Source: Rhizophagus sp. LPA8_4_AMF
Taxonomy: Eukaryota; Glomeromycota; Glomeromycetes; Glomerales; Glomeraceae
Direction of reading: 5' to 3'
NCBI GenBank assembly: GCA_021464525.1
Contig: JADRCO010000001.1
Coordinates: 1 to 64,000 of the forward strand
DNA: 64,000 bases
The notes beneath the pieces were generated by a model. It did no database searches. It was given only the letters and a program-made list of their open reading frames with translations, and was not told the origin of the DNA. A program made the translations under genes and the position numbers. This document shows, piece after piece, positions 35,745 to 45,800 of this stretch; within the stretch, counting starts at the first letter, position 1, and each line of letters starts with the position of its first letter.

Positions 35745-37940
35745 AAAATTTTCTTTTATATGAACAAAAGATTCATTTATTTATTATATATAAATTAATA
35801 AAAATACGATATAAGAAAGAATGATTTAAATTGTTTTGAAATGTCCTTAAATAACTTTTCTTTCTTTTCAATTAATTGACTGATAATATAATCTTTTTTT
35901 CTGGCTTAACAGTGGTAATTAGTAATACGGCTTGTGCAGAGTCCGGTGGTCGGAATAGGTAGGAGAACTCTCTCTTTCCCCTCCTCAGAACCGTACATGC
36001 GATTTCACCGCATACGGTTCAAACATTGAACGAATCACATACAATTACAAAAAGTTTTATTTGCAATAGTAAGTTGTTAATTAGCATAAAATTTTTAGAA
36101 AAAGTAGGTTGCTATAAAGAAACACTTAGCATCATCATTGGCTCATACTTTATCGATCGAGAACGCAACGCGTTGAGGAAGTTGGAAGTTGAAGAACTAT
36201 TTAAATGGTATTTTACTTTTAATGAAAATTAAAATCTTATTAATAACATTAACATGTTCAACGATATCGACAATGTCAAGACTAAAATTTCGTAGTAACA
36301 TCTTTATTAAAAAGATAAATTAGGATTTTAGGGTTAGGGCTAGAGTTAGGTTTCGGGTATACATAGGGTGAATTACCAATTCGGTGTAATACTGGTGTAA
36401 TACCATTTTCATATGAATCTTTGAACAGATAATATATTTCACCGCCTTTAATGCCGAATAATTATGTCCATGTATAGATTTCTAATAGGGACCGAAAATC
36501 CTTTCATGTGAAATCTATTCGTGACTCATTATATGTCATACATGTCGACAATCGTATGCTATAAATAAAATAAATAGAAAAATTTTAAAATTTCACCATC
36601 TTTAATTTTAAATATCTTTACAATCTTTATAATTGGTCGTGATAGAGAGGTTGAAAGCGAAAATAATGGTAAAAAAGGTTATATGAAAGTGGAGACAAGG
36701 AGGTATAACATGAGACGTTTGAATTTCTAATTACCATGATCTTATATTCATATTCAGCAGTGTTTTCTATATATAGTTTATTTTCATAACTTTAAATATA
36801 TCCTTGTTTTACGATTTACACTCAAATGATGTACATCATCCGCTTGTTAATAATCTTAAAAAAAAAAGTCATTACCTTTAAAATATTTTATATTCATAAT
36901 ATTTAATACATAATTATTTACTTTCGTAGTTTTCACTTTTATACCCCGGAATTTTAATCACCTTTGGACCTTCCGGGCAAGTTTTCTATTATGTTTGCTA
37001 AATATTTTTTTTGTGTAATTAAATCTTGAATCCTCCCTGATATGAGTAGTCATCATCGTTAATAATTTCCATAAATAAAACAATGTATTGATTTGAATTG
37101 TTTTAACAATCTATAGCTTGATAGTAAATAGTAATAACCCCCTTTTTTAAAAAAAATTGTATCGGTATCATTCGATTTATTATATCAGTACAAAAATAGA
37201 TTAATGTGAATATTTGTTATTCCTGTTTTAATAAATAAATTTTATTATTTTTACTTGCCAAATATAAACTAAATGGTAAAAACATTAATTATTACATACA
37301 TGCTATTGTCGGTTGCGTAAAATCTGTTATATTTCACAAGCGATCAAGTCGTCCAATCAGGTCAAGTTTTCAAATGGTTTCGGCTGGTTAATAAAATTTG
37401 TCATGAATGAACTTATAAATTAGAATATTCGCTTTAATTTAATATTGTAATGATATTTTTGTATAATCATTTCATGTTTAATAAATCTTACTTGCTTAAA
37501 TTAGTACTGATAAAAGCAATACACGGTTAATTTCTGAACTACAATCATGAGAGGTAAAGTCATTGTTTTTATTTAAAGAAGTATGTTAATACAGTAATCA
37601 TAAAAAAAAAAGAACAATCCTACAATATAATCTATTGTAATTTAAAAAAAAAATCAATGATTACAGATTTTTTTAATAAAAAATCAAGAATTTATATAGA
37701 TAAGAATTTACATGAATATAAAATATAGATTTCAAATGATAATTAAGATAAAAAGATAAAGGAAAAAATGAAAGAAGAAAATAATGAATTTAAAGAAAAA
37801 CAAAAATAAAATTCATGATGTAAATATATTAAATATTGAAATTTACATTAAATAAAAAAACATTCATCATTTGAAGTTTGAGAAACTTTTCATAATTCAT
37901 TCGTAATGTGAATCGATCACATGTAAATTAAAGTACAAAG
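35745..37940. other. Convergent intergenic region with a group II intron relic
   Basis: 2.2 kb between the acetyltransferase and arrestin-like genes. Apart from the intron relic at 35940-36022 it holds two telomere-like ttaggg words (36331-36342), an open frame 36026-36232 without recognisable domain and AT-rich filler. No gene recognised. Confidence 0.5.
35940..36022 (-). ncRNA. Degenerate group II intron domains V and VI
   Basis: On the reverse strand 36020-35988 reads GAACCGTATGCGG then TGAAATCGCATGTACGGTTC. That is almost the bacterial/organellar domain V consensus GAGCCGTATGCGGTGAAA... closing with GTACGGTTC. It is followed by ctgaggaggggaaagagaga and gttctcctacctattcc, a short hairpin ending in a CTAC-type 3' boundary as in domain VI. 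Two differences weaken it: the catalytic AGC triad is AAC and one G is missing near the tetraloop. No maturase frame is visible upstream, so only the 3' end of the intron is present. It likely came from mitochondrial DNA or, less likely, an endobacterium. Confidence 0.72.
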
Positions 37941-39323
37941 TTAATATGCTTGAGTGAGAGAATGAATGCTATTTATGTTATTTTGTTGACAGTCTTTGAA
38001 TTGAAGTTGAGATATAATTAAAGATCTTGAATTATAAATTACATTTGGATGTTCTGAATCAGTAATATGTATTTGAATCGGTTGAAATTGTAACGAAATT
38101 CTCTTTTTGCCATTTTGAATTTTATTAAATAGTGGGAAGAAAGGTGATAATCTTCTGTAGGAATCTCGTTTGGGTTTAATCATAATGGGTTCATGAGTCA
38201 CAACAACCTCTTGAGAAATGGTAGGTGGAGTTGGTGGGAAAACTTCTTTTTCGCTAACTAACTTTTCAATACTAACAAAATTTGAAAGTTTTAAATCAGG
38301 AGCTTTACCAAGACAAATTTTGATTTTTAATTTATGGGAAACTGTAATATATGTTGTGTTTATATCATAAACTAATTTCCTTTCGTGAGGCATATTTAAC
38401 TTAACTTCTACGAAACACTCATTATCAGGACCTTGTGAAATTGGAATCGCATCTGCTTGTACAATTTCCTTAACAATGTATCTTTTTGTTAATGTCTCAT
38501 ATTTCTCTGTTCGTAATTCGTGATATTCTTTTAATCCTACAAATATTTTTTTTAGATAGACTTGAGGTTCGTGAAAAGTTAATTTTATAGGGATAACAAC
38601 GAATTCCCCTGGTCCGAAAATTGAACGTGCTACGGACACATCGTGTTCCAAAACATACTGTTTAGCTGGTCCTTCTTCTTTTTTAATCCAATGAATAGAT
38701 TGTGGTTCTGGTGTGATTGTATGACGAACGACAGGAACCAAATATTTGATCATTTTTTTTGTATTACGAGAATTAGGATCAATTGACCGTCTTGAAATAA
38801 TAGCTTTAAGTGTATAATAAACCCTTCCGCACCCTTCATCCATTATGACTGAAGGAGGGATATTATCTGGTAAGTTGAATTTGAAAGGTAGGTCAAGGTA
38901 TTTTACACTTTCATAATGACCTTTACTTTGTGATCTCCAAATAGTTATTTTACTAGCAAAAAATTCACGCTTAGCTTTATGTGTGGTTATCTTTGTTGTT
39001 GAAGCTTTTTCATCATAGACTTCACTTTCGTCATCCTCTTTAAGAATATCTTGACCTTTTTCTAATGTACCCGCAAACCGAACAAATTCTTTTCCTACAA
39101 AAGAGAGTGTAATTTTCTTTGCGAATATTGGTTTGTCATCAGTGTATCTTAAACGTAGTATTCCTTCTATTGTTGATTTATCTGGTCCTAAATACCCTAA
39201 CTGAAAAGATGATTCTCCTGGAGAATATTCGAAAAATACTTTTTTACTATATCTTGAACGAGGTGCGATTGAAACAAGTTCATTTGATCGTTTAATTTTT
39301 GGTGTCATTTCGCAATATCGCAA
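37941..39323 (-). CDS. Arrestin-like protein
   Basis: Single exon, 460 aa from ATG 39323, or 455 aa from the ATG at 39308 (MTPKIKRSNELVS), which I cannot separate. Residues about 40-190 read as an arrestin N domain (GILRLRYTDDKPIFAKKITL SFVGKE, YLDLPFKFNLPDNIPPSV, CGRVYYTLKAIISR). Residues about 225-345 read as an arrestin C domain (RSIFGPGEFVVIPIKLTF, LKKIFVGLKEYHELRT, YITVSHKLKIKICLG). Proline-rich PPTPPTIS follows, then a basic tail. Fungal alpha-arrestins adapt ubiquitin ligases to plasma-membrane transporters. No PPxY ligase-binding motif is seen, so the role may differ. The family is inferred from motif shape. Confidence 0.75.
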   Translation of the reverse strand: MRYCEMTPKIKRSNELVSIAPRSRYSKKVFFEYSPGESSFQLGYLGPDKSTIEGILRLRYTDDKPIFAKKITLSFVGKEFVRFAGTLEKGQDILKEDDESEVYDEKASTTKITTHKAKREFFASKITIWRSQSKGHYESVKYLDLPFKFNLPDNIPPSVIMDEGCGRVYYTLKAIISRRSIDPNSRNTKKMIKYLVPVVRHTITPEPQSIHWIKKEEGPAKQYVLEHDVSVARSIFGPGEFVVIPIKLTFHEPQVYLKKIFVGLKEYHELRTEKYETLTKRYIVKEIVQADAIPISQGPDNECFVEVKLNMPHERKLVYDINTTYITVSHKLKIKICLGKAPDLKLSNFVSIEKLVSEKEVFPPTPPTISQEVVVTHEPIMIKPKRDSYRRLSPFFPLFNKIQNGKKRISLQFQPIQIHITDSEHPNVIYNSRSLIISQLQFKDCQQNNINSIHSLTQAY

Positions 39324-39809
39324 CGGAAATAAGGAAAAGAATTTGTTTATTATCGGAAGCCCGAAAAAAAAAGGAAAGCCAAAACTTTATGTATTTGAAT
39401 ATTTTTTATTATTATAAAGCTAAAACCATGTGCATTCATTCACAGATTTACAAATGATATGCTGGCCCCACGTTCTAAATAAACCTTAAATAGAAGCAAA
39501 ATGGCGATAGAATAAAATTCATTATAGTGATGATCTTATTTTTCTCATGATTGCAATTTACTTTTTACTCACACTAAACAAAAAGAAGACGGTTTTATAT
39601 TTCCATATGATTTATCACGCAATATTTAATTCTATTTAGAATTTGATCAGTCAATCATGACGGGTAACAAAATTGTAACAAATCATATTTAGAAATTAGA
39701 ATCACGCTTTTTATTGATATTAAAATAAAAAGTTTATTAAATTAATAATAGATATTGGAAAATAAAATTATGAATTAAATAAATAAAATTATTTATACTA
39801 ATTTTTACT
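39324..39809. other. Spacer, 486 bp
   Basis: AT-rich sequence between two reverse-strand genes. Should hold the promoter of the arrestin-like gene and the 3' end of the PB1/Rxt3-like gene. Nothing else seen. Confidence 0.5.
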
Positions 39810-40629
39810 TTATGAACTAATGTTAAAATAAGCTTTTTCACTAACATGTACAGTCCTAATATTTTCAATAATATAACTTAAATCATATGGGCCGTAATTC
39901 AATGTAGTAACTCCACGAATACTAGTTCCAATATATTTAAGATTTCCGGGTAACATACGTAAAGTTACAATTACATTGTAAGGAGGTGGATCATCAGGTA
40001 AGTCAATTTTTTCCGAGTGAGCAAGAACTTTAACGATATCTGAATCGTTAGTGTAAGCATAAGTCCCCCAAGCTTTCGTATCATCTCTCATTGCGTTTGC
40101 AAGTGTGAGATATTGTGTTTCTACTAAAACTTCTACACAATCACCAGGTTTACCTCTTGGAACTTGAGGGTAAATGTACTCACTATCAACGATCTAAGAA
40201 AAAGAAAAAACGAATGAGAATAATCCTCTCTTTTTTACAAAAGATAAAAAATAAAAATTTAATTTTTACCCTTGGCTTAACGATAATTTCAAATACAGGA
40301 ATTTTACTATTTCTCAATGCTAGCATCAATTCATCTTCAAAAGAAACGATAACGCGATCATTATCTTCATCAAGGTAAAAAATTTCAATTCCTTTTTCGT
40401 AACTTATATCGAAACGTTCACGTATCTAGATAAAATTAAGGATGATTTGGTTTTAATATACACTTTTGGAATTTCTGAAGTAAAGAAGATTAACTCATCT
40501 TATTTTTTTTACCTTATATTCTAATTCTTCTAATTTAATATTTTTGTCAACATAAATTCTTCGAGCTTTTGTTTCACCGTGACTGGTGTGTCTAGCTTTA
40601 ATGACCATAGATTCCGCATGACTATTCAT
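39810..40629 (-). CDS. PB1-domain protein with C-terminal Rxt3-like domain
   Basis: Three exons (40513-40629, 40270-40425, 39810-40193) sum to 657 nt, 218 aa. Residues about 8-90 look like a PB1 domain: basic VIKARHTSHGETKARRIYV, then IRERFDISYEKGIEIFYLDE DNDRVIVSFEDELMLAL, the acidic OPCA-like loop of a type I/II PB1 module. Residues about 92-215 read WGTYAYTNDSDIVKVLAHSE, VIVTLRMLPGNLKYIGTSIR GVTTLNYGPYDLSYIIENIR. This is the pattern of the Rxt3 domain (WGT-x-x-YT-x-DSDIV), known from a yeast Rpd3L histone deacetylase complex subunit. PB1 joined to Rxt3 is unfamiliar to me. Complex membership is inference. Confidence 0.7.
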
Positions 40630-41182
40630 TTTGTGATTTTTTCTTAGTCGAAGTTAAGAATTTTTTTTCTAGTGAAATAAAAAACGAGCTAAAAAAAAAA
40701 AAAATGATAGATTACTCAATTTATTAAATTTTTAATTTTTTTTTCCTTGAAAATAAAATGGTCTATATATGGAAGTATATGGGAAATAGGCAAATTTTAT
40801 CATTTTGGATCATTAATGTGGAGAATAAAATTTTAAGGGGAAAGAACGACAATGGCAGTATATGATCGATAATCTTGATAATCTTGAATCATAATTCCGA
40901 TAAAAAAATTTAGTTGATTAAAATACTAATAAGAATATCGAATATCCTAAATATAATTTCATGTGATTAAGCATAACCTGCGATCGATTAATTCATTCTT
41001 GTAAGTCATGATCGTGGTTGAAAATCGTGTTAAAAGTTTTTCATTGTAATTGCTGATCGGATCGAATTCTAGTCTATACATTCTAAACGCAGTTACGCAA
41101 CTACCCCAAATAGAAATAATTAAAACAATGCCTGTTATTTTAATTGAAGTATACGGGATAAAAAAAAACGCAACAAACACTA

Positions 41183-41214
41183 TAAGTGCACGCGCCTGAG
41201 GGCACGTGCACTTA
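41183..41214. repeat. Short palindromic hairpin, 14-bp arms
   Basis: Arms taagtgcacgcgcc and ggcacgtgcactta are reverse complements with one mismatch around a 4-base loop (tgag). A third partial copy, gtgcactta, lies at 41223-41231. GC-rich in an AT-rich setting. It could be a terminator-like or protein-binding hairpin or the end of a small transposon. Confidence 0.7.
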
Positions 41215-41444
41215 GGGAGGATGTGCACTTAAAGAACAAAAAGAATATGATAAATTTTAAATTTTCCTAATACATTTAGAATCAACATAATTATACAATA
41301 ACTTTTAATGGCTAATACAAATTTATTTAAATTATAAATTTATCTATTTTTAAAAAAAAATTAAATAATAACCAAATGAGTGGTTAACATTGTGTAATAG
41401 CCATATTAGCATTTCCAACTTCCAATATAAGAATTGCTTGAGGT

Positions 41445-41640
41445 TGGTTGAACGGAGATTAATAATTTTGTTCGTTCAGATTTATAGATAATGATCCGTA
41501 GATTTAAATGTGTATAGCGAATCTATTTCTATATATAAAATCGAAATAAATTTTGACAAACATCAATTCTGCAAAGAAAAATTTTTTTTGTTTCAAACAC
41601 TTATTGGTAACTTTAAATTACAATTTTACTGAAAATTCAA
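41445..41640. repeat. Dispersed repeat, copy B
   Basis: Collinear with 15380-15690: gaggttgg, gttcagatttatag, gaatctatttctatatataa, aatcgaaataaatttt, catcaattctgcaaagaa, ttactgaaaattcaaa. About 110 bp of copy A are missing from the middle. It sits about 470 bp upstream of the RING-like gene. Confidence 0.6.
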
Positions 41641-42112
41641 ACTCCAGTCTCTAGATATACTAGATGAAGTGCATTTAACTTTACTTGGAACTAACTCAGA
41701 AATATTCAGTAAAATTCTAAACAAAATAAAAATTATACGCTAATTTTGCAGCTTATATACAAGTTATACTCAACTTATATATGCGCTATGTTATATGCAC
41801 ATTTAAACTTAATCGGGTATGATAATTTCCGGTTCTTATTTTTTTCACTTATTTTTCTGCTCCTTTATCCTTGATCATAAATTTTTTATTTTTTATGAAA
41901 AAAAAGTAAACCTAAAAGTAATAAAAAAAAGCTTTTTTTTTACATTCTTAACCCAAAAAAAGGTTGCCGAAGAAAAAAAATTTGACAGAAACTTACATCA
42001 TATCATAAAAAATATTTTCAATATTTCTTATTTAATGTAATTGGGTAAAAAAAAAAATTTAAAATCCCATGACTGTTTGACTGTTCCATCAACACTCCTT
42101 TCTCTTTTTCTG

Positions 42113-43047
42113 ATGGACCAATATAACCTAATTTCTTTGGTTCTAGATATTTATGCAGTATTTTTCCGATCTGGAGATTTTGATGCTTACCTAGAATCAT
42201 GCTTTCGTGTATGGGTGGTGTTTCTCAAATTCCGTCGCAAAAACTATACTAAAGCACCATTGATATTTCTTTCAGATATATTCTATTGGGAGTTAAATGA
42301 TCACCCTATTTTAAATACAATTAAAGCTGAACTTCCGAAGTTTTCAGATTCAATTGTTGAGATCATCAAATACGGACATTATATCAACCAATTACGCCTG
42401 GATGATAATGGATTTAGAGAAAACATTGCACATAAATCTACATGGGCCGCCTATGAGTATTCTCTCGAGATATTACATTTTTAACGAAGAAAAGTGCATG
42501 CTTTCTTTTGCAATGCTTCACAGAAATTTATGCACGTATATTTTATAAGAAATCACTATTAACATTTCCATTACAGGCCACTGTGAATCCGGGTCCATCT
42601 TCAAAGAAGAAACAGAAAAAAAATGATATTGTCATTCCATTAATGGCAATGAAAATGCCAGAAGCACGATTATGCCATTTTCCATTAGGATTTAATACTT
42701 TACACAAACCAGACCCATTTCGTTATTGTGATGCATCTAACTGTCCCATTTATTTATTAATTAACACAGATCCAATTAAAGTTTTGGCTTGCGGTCACAC
42801 TTATCACAAATCTTGCTATACTAATAACGGATTCAAGTGTTTGCATTGCCTTTCATTTTTACAAGATGGTATTGATGAAAATGTCCAGTCCTTACTAGAA
42901 CGTTTACAATGTTTTAAAGAAGAACCGCAAGTAGAAGTTGAAAATCCAGAAAATAATATCCCATGCGATGACAACGATGAAAGTGAGCCCATAGAATATA
43001 TGGCATTTGCATTAGAAGAGACATTACAGAAATTTCAACAACAATAA
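42113..43047 (+). CDS. RING-like zinc-finger protein of a lineage-restricted family, frame interrupted
   Basis: The first part starts at ATG 42113 (MDQYNLISLVLDIYAVFF) and reads to a stop at 42482-42484. The second part is open to the stop at 43047, in another frame, and carries CDASNCPIYLLINTDPIKVL ACGHTYHKSCYTNNGFKCLH. That is a RING/Zn-finger-like C-x4-C...C-x-H-x3-H-x2-C...C-x2-C pattern (about 42730-42855). A splice acceptor ttacag at 42571-42576 suits the second part but I found no donor that keeps phase, so either an intron is unresolved or the copy is frameshifted. A C-terminal acidic region and a helix end it. The family resembles multicopy Rhizophagus proteins. Function unknown; a ubiquitin-ligase role is only suggested by the finger. 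Confidence 0.6.
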
Positions 43048-43471
43048 GTTACTTTACAATTTTTAAAAATATAACGTTTTTTTAATCAACTTTTATTAAT
43101 ATTTAACACGTAAAAACAGTAATGTTACATATAAAAAAAATATGAAACTATTTACATTAAGGCTACCATTACCATTAATTTAACACAAAATAAACCAACC
43201 ACATGAAAGTGCAATGTGCGAACGCGTTTAAAAATAAAATAGCGATAGTTAATATAATCATATCATATTACCTATCACGTGACACGTATAAATATTTACA
43301 ATATCAATTATAAAATTCGTGTAACCTGATCGTCCAATCACATGAAAGTCTTCCTATGAGAATGTAATGGCGTTACTTACTAGATGCAGAATCCTAATCC
43401 TGTCTTAAAGATATTTTTTTTGGTGAAAATTTAACACCATTTGTTATACGCTTACGACCTATTTTTAATGC
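43048..43471. other. Convergent spacer, 424 bp
   Basis: AT-rich but with several CpG-containing words (gcgaacgcg at about 43219, cacgtgacacg at about 43276). Holds the 3' ends of two convergent genes. Nothing else recognised. Confidence 0.45.
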
Positions 43472-45800
43472 TTAGTAGAACGCCATCGTATTCCTTCTAG
43501 TACGTGCTTTCCAAGACAAGACTACTTTAACAGCCATTACTATATTTGAAAACCCTTCAATAGTCCTCGGAACCTCCACATCTTGAAGGTCCATTGTTAT
43601 TATAGTATTTTCAAACAAATACTTTGAAACCGAGATTGTTAGACGAAATCCGTTTGATTGAACGCTGTATGTTTCGATGTTTGTAACACTGGCTTTAGCA
43701 GAAGAAGGTAACGCAGTAAACAGAGCCTTTGAATAGTATTCTAATTTTTGTAGATCGCCTTTCCTTTTACCTCTCGTATCTAGGACACCATCCTCCTGAG
43801 CTAAGATTTCGGTTCCCAAAGACTTGAGAAAGCCTTTCCCGTCCAGTCTAGGTGCACTATGGCACCCAATGTCCAAAAGTCCTTTTAGTTTTTCATACGA
43901 TCTAGAAGCCAGTTCCCCGTAGTTTAGCTTAAGATCACTTTTTCCGAGAAACGCATTCCTCAATAATGGCGTCCATATATAAGAGTTAAATTCTTGTTCT
44001 GACATAGTTTGAGTTAAAAAGTCGTTTTTAAATAGAAAGAAAAAGTGATAAAATAAGTTCTGTACATAGATAAGATCATTTGACGCGGTGGAAATATCTA
44101 TATGATTTTCAGTCAAACACTTTCCCAAAGTCTCCAAATCATCCACTTCGTAAAATTTATCCAAATAATTCAGAACCTGTTCTTCACAGTCCACAATGAA
44201 TTTATCGATCTTTTTCCCATCGCCAAAATTAACAGCCTCACTATTCTGGTCCTGGAGTTGGTCTGCAAGGTAGTTGTTGTAGTCATGGGGTAAATATCTC
44301 GTGCAATCGAGGTTGTGGAAATTAATGACACGAATGTTAAGTGGGCTCTTTGCCACTTCGGTTTTCTTCATCTTTTTCATATCTGAAAACGCGGAATCCA
44401 AAACATTTACACCATTAAACAAAAGTTTTTCACCCGGCAGAACACTTGTCTGATACATTTTTAGGACTTCACTTGCAATGTCACGATCAATGTATTTTCT
44501 TGGTTTCGGAACTTTGACTATTTGTACTTCAGCTAAAGATGTTTCTGGTTTTCTTATATTTGTATCGGATTGCGAAGAAGTATCTGTATGGGGAATAGGA
44601 GAGGACTCGTCACTATATGTTGAATTATCAGTTTCTACCACGTCCGTCCTACTGATTCTGATCTGTACATACATTCGAAAAGTAGAAAAAGGGTTAAAAG
44701 ACGCTTTTTTGAAACCGAACTGAAATATTAAATTATATTCTGACCTTATTCGGCGATGTTGATAGCCCCGACAATCCTTCATCATTTTGTTCATATCCTG
44801 AAAACTCGGAATATAATCGCTTGCGAGCATTCTTGAGTTATGAGAAAAAGATATGTAAGTAAAGCAAAATACAATTGCGTAATCTGTATCGATCAACAAA
44901 CCTCGGCTTCTTCTACTGTTTCCTCAGCAGCATCATCTGCGTTTTACCTCTTATATTAACGTGACATTGTAGCTATATGTATGCTAGTTAGCAAAAGCTT
45001 AAAAATTATTCAACACAGAGAGAAAACTTACTGTTCGCACAGCTCTTTCTGAATTTAGACGTTCCAATTCACTATTGCTATATGCTAATTCTATCTCGTT
45101 CCAAAAGTTATTGACATCCTGATTACGAACTCGATGTTTCTAGTAAAAAAAAAATGAGTTAATGTAAAATTTTGTGATATTGGGATGTTGTATGAATGTT
45201 GGCAGATCGCAGACCACAACGGACAATTAGACCATAAGATGAGCAACAAGTAGATGCACAACGTAGTTGTGTGAGTTTTACCCCTTCTCGGGACTGCTGG
45301 AAGCCTTCCATACTGTCTGTGACAGACCACAACGGACAAGTAGACCATAAAATGAGCAACAAGTAGATGCTCAACGTAGTTGTGTGAGTTTTACCCCTTC
45401 TCGGGACTGCTGGAAATCTCCCATACTGCGTGCATCAATCCAGAAATTTTAATATAATTATAACTTACATCAAATCCTTGCAATAGCATGCCAACACGTT
45501 TCTCAATGTCTTCCGAACCCATTTTCTTCAGGGACTCCAAACATTTCCGAAGTATATCGGCCTCCTTTTGAAAGGAAAAGTAAAATCAGCTTGCCTCTTA
45601 CGATATTGGTAAAAACCCAAGAAGCGGTACTCTTCAGGCGCTGTTTCTTCAAAGTAGCTATAGTAGGTATTCCTCGTGAATGTAACGAATTGTCAGTTTC
45701 AAGAAAAACGCGACGCGACGTATATAATAAACAAAATGAGATGAGTTATTTTATAGGCTTACAACACAACAGAAATGTATGAATACTATATAGATAGGAC
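43472..45800 (-). CDS. Lineage-restricted multi-exon protein of unknown function, 5' end unresolved
   Basis: Exons I can support on the reverse strand: 45469-45564 (EADILRKCLESLKKMG), 45032-45139 (KHRVRNQDVNNFWNEIELAY), a small exon near 44905-44925 (ETVEEAE), about 44757-44841 (NARKRLYSEFSGYEQNDEGL) and 43472-44662. The large last exon encodes PRKYIDRDIASEVLKMYQ, NSYIWTPLLRNAFLGKSDLK, APRLDGKGFLKSLGTEILAQ EDGVLDTRGKRKGDLQKLEY, and VLSWKARTRRNTMAFY. I do not recognise a named domain. The R-L-D-G-K-G...E-x-x-x-x-E-D-G order could fit a restriction-endonuclease-like fold, which is speculation. Upstream of 45564 a plausible exon (TIATLKKQRLKSTASWVFTN) ends at a very short 37-nt intron, and no start ATG was found. 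It resembles multicopy Rhizophagus genes and faces the RING-like gene. Confidence 0.6.
45211..45428. repeat. Tandem duplication, 113-bp unit, inside an intron
   Basis: Two head-to-tail copies start at agaccacaacggacaa (45211 and 45324) and end near catactg. They share accataa.atgagcaacaag, tagatgc.caacgtagttgtg and gagttttaccccttctcggg actgctggaa with only a handful of differences. The block fills most of a 329-nt intron (45140-45468), far longer than neighbouring introns. High identity suggests a recent duplication. Confidence 0.88.

Larger units (their letters stand above)
40630..42112. other. Intergenic region with hairpin and dispersed repeat
   Basis: Between the PB1/Rxt3 gene (reverse) and the RING-like gene (forward). 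Contains a 14-bp-arm hairpin (41183-41214) and dispersed repeat copy B (41445-41640). The reverse open frame at 40959-41228 has no domain and overlaps the hairpin, so I leave it out. Confidence 0.5.

Noticed and set aside
36331-36355. Telomere-like ttagggttaggg words
   Set aside because: Only two perfect units followed by degenerate gctagagttagg; too short for an interstitial telomere and expected now and then by chance.
40959-41228. 89-codon reverse open frame
   Set aside because: No recognisable domain, overlaps a hairpin repeat and has no supporting splice or conservation signal.
45091-45374. Two similar reverse open frames
   Set aside because: Both come from the 113-bp tandem duplication inside an intron; their similarity reflects the repeat, not a gene family.
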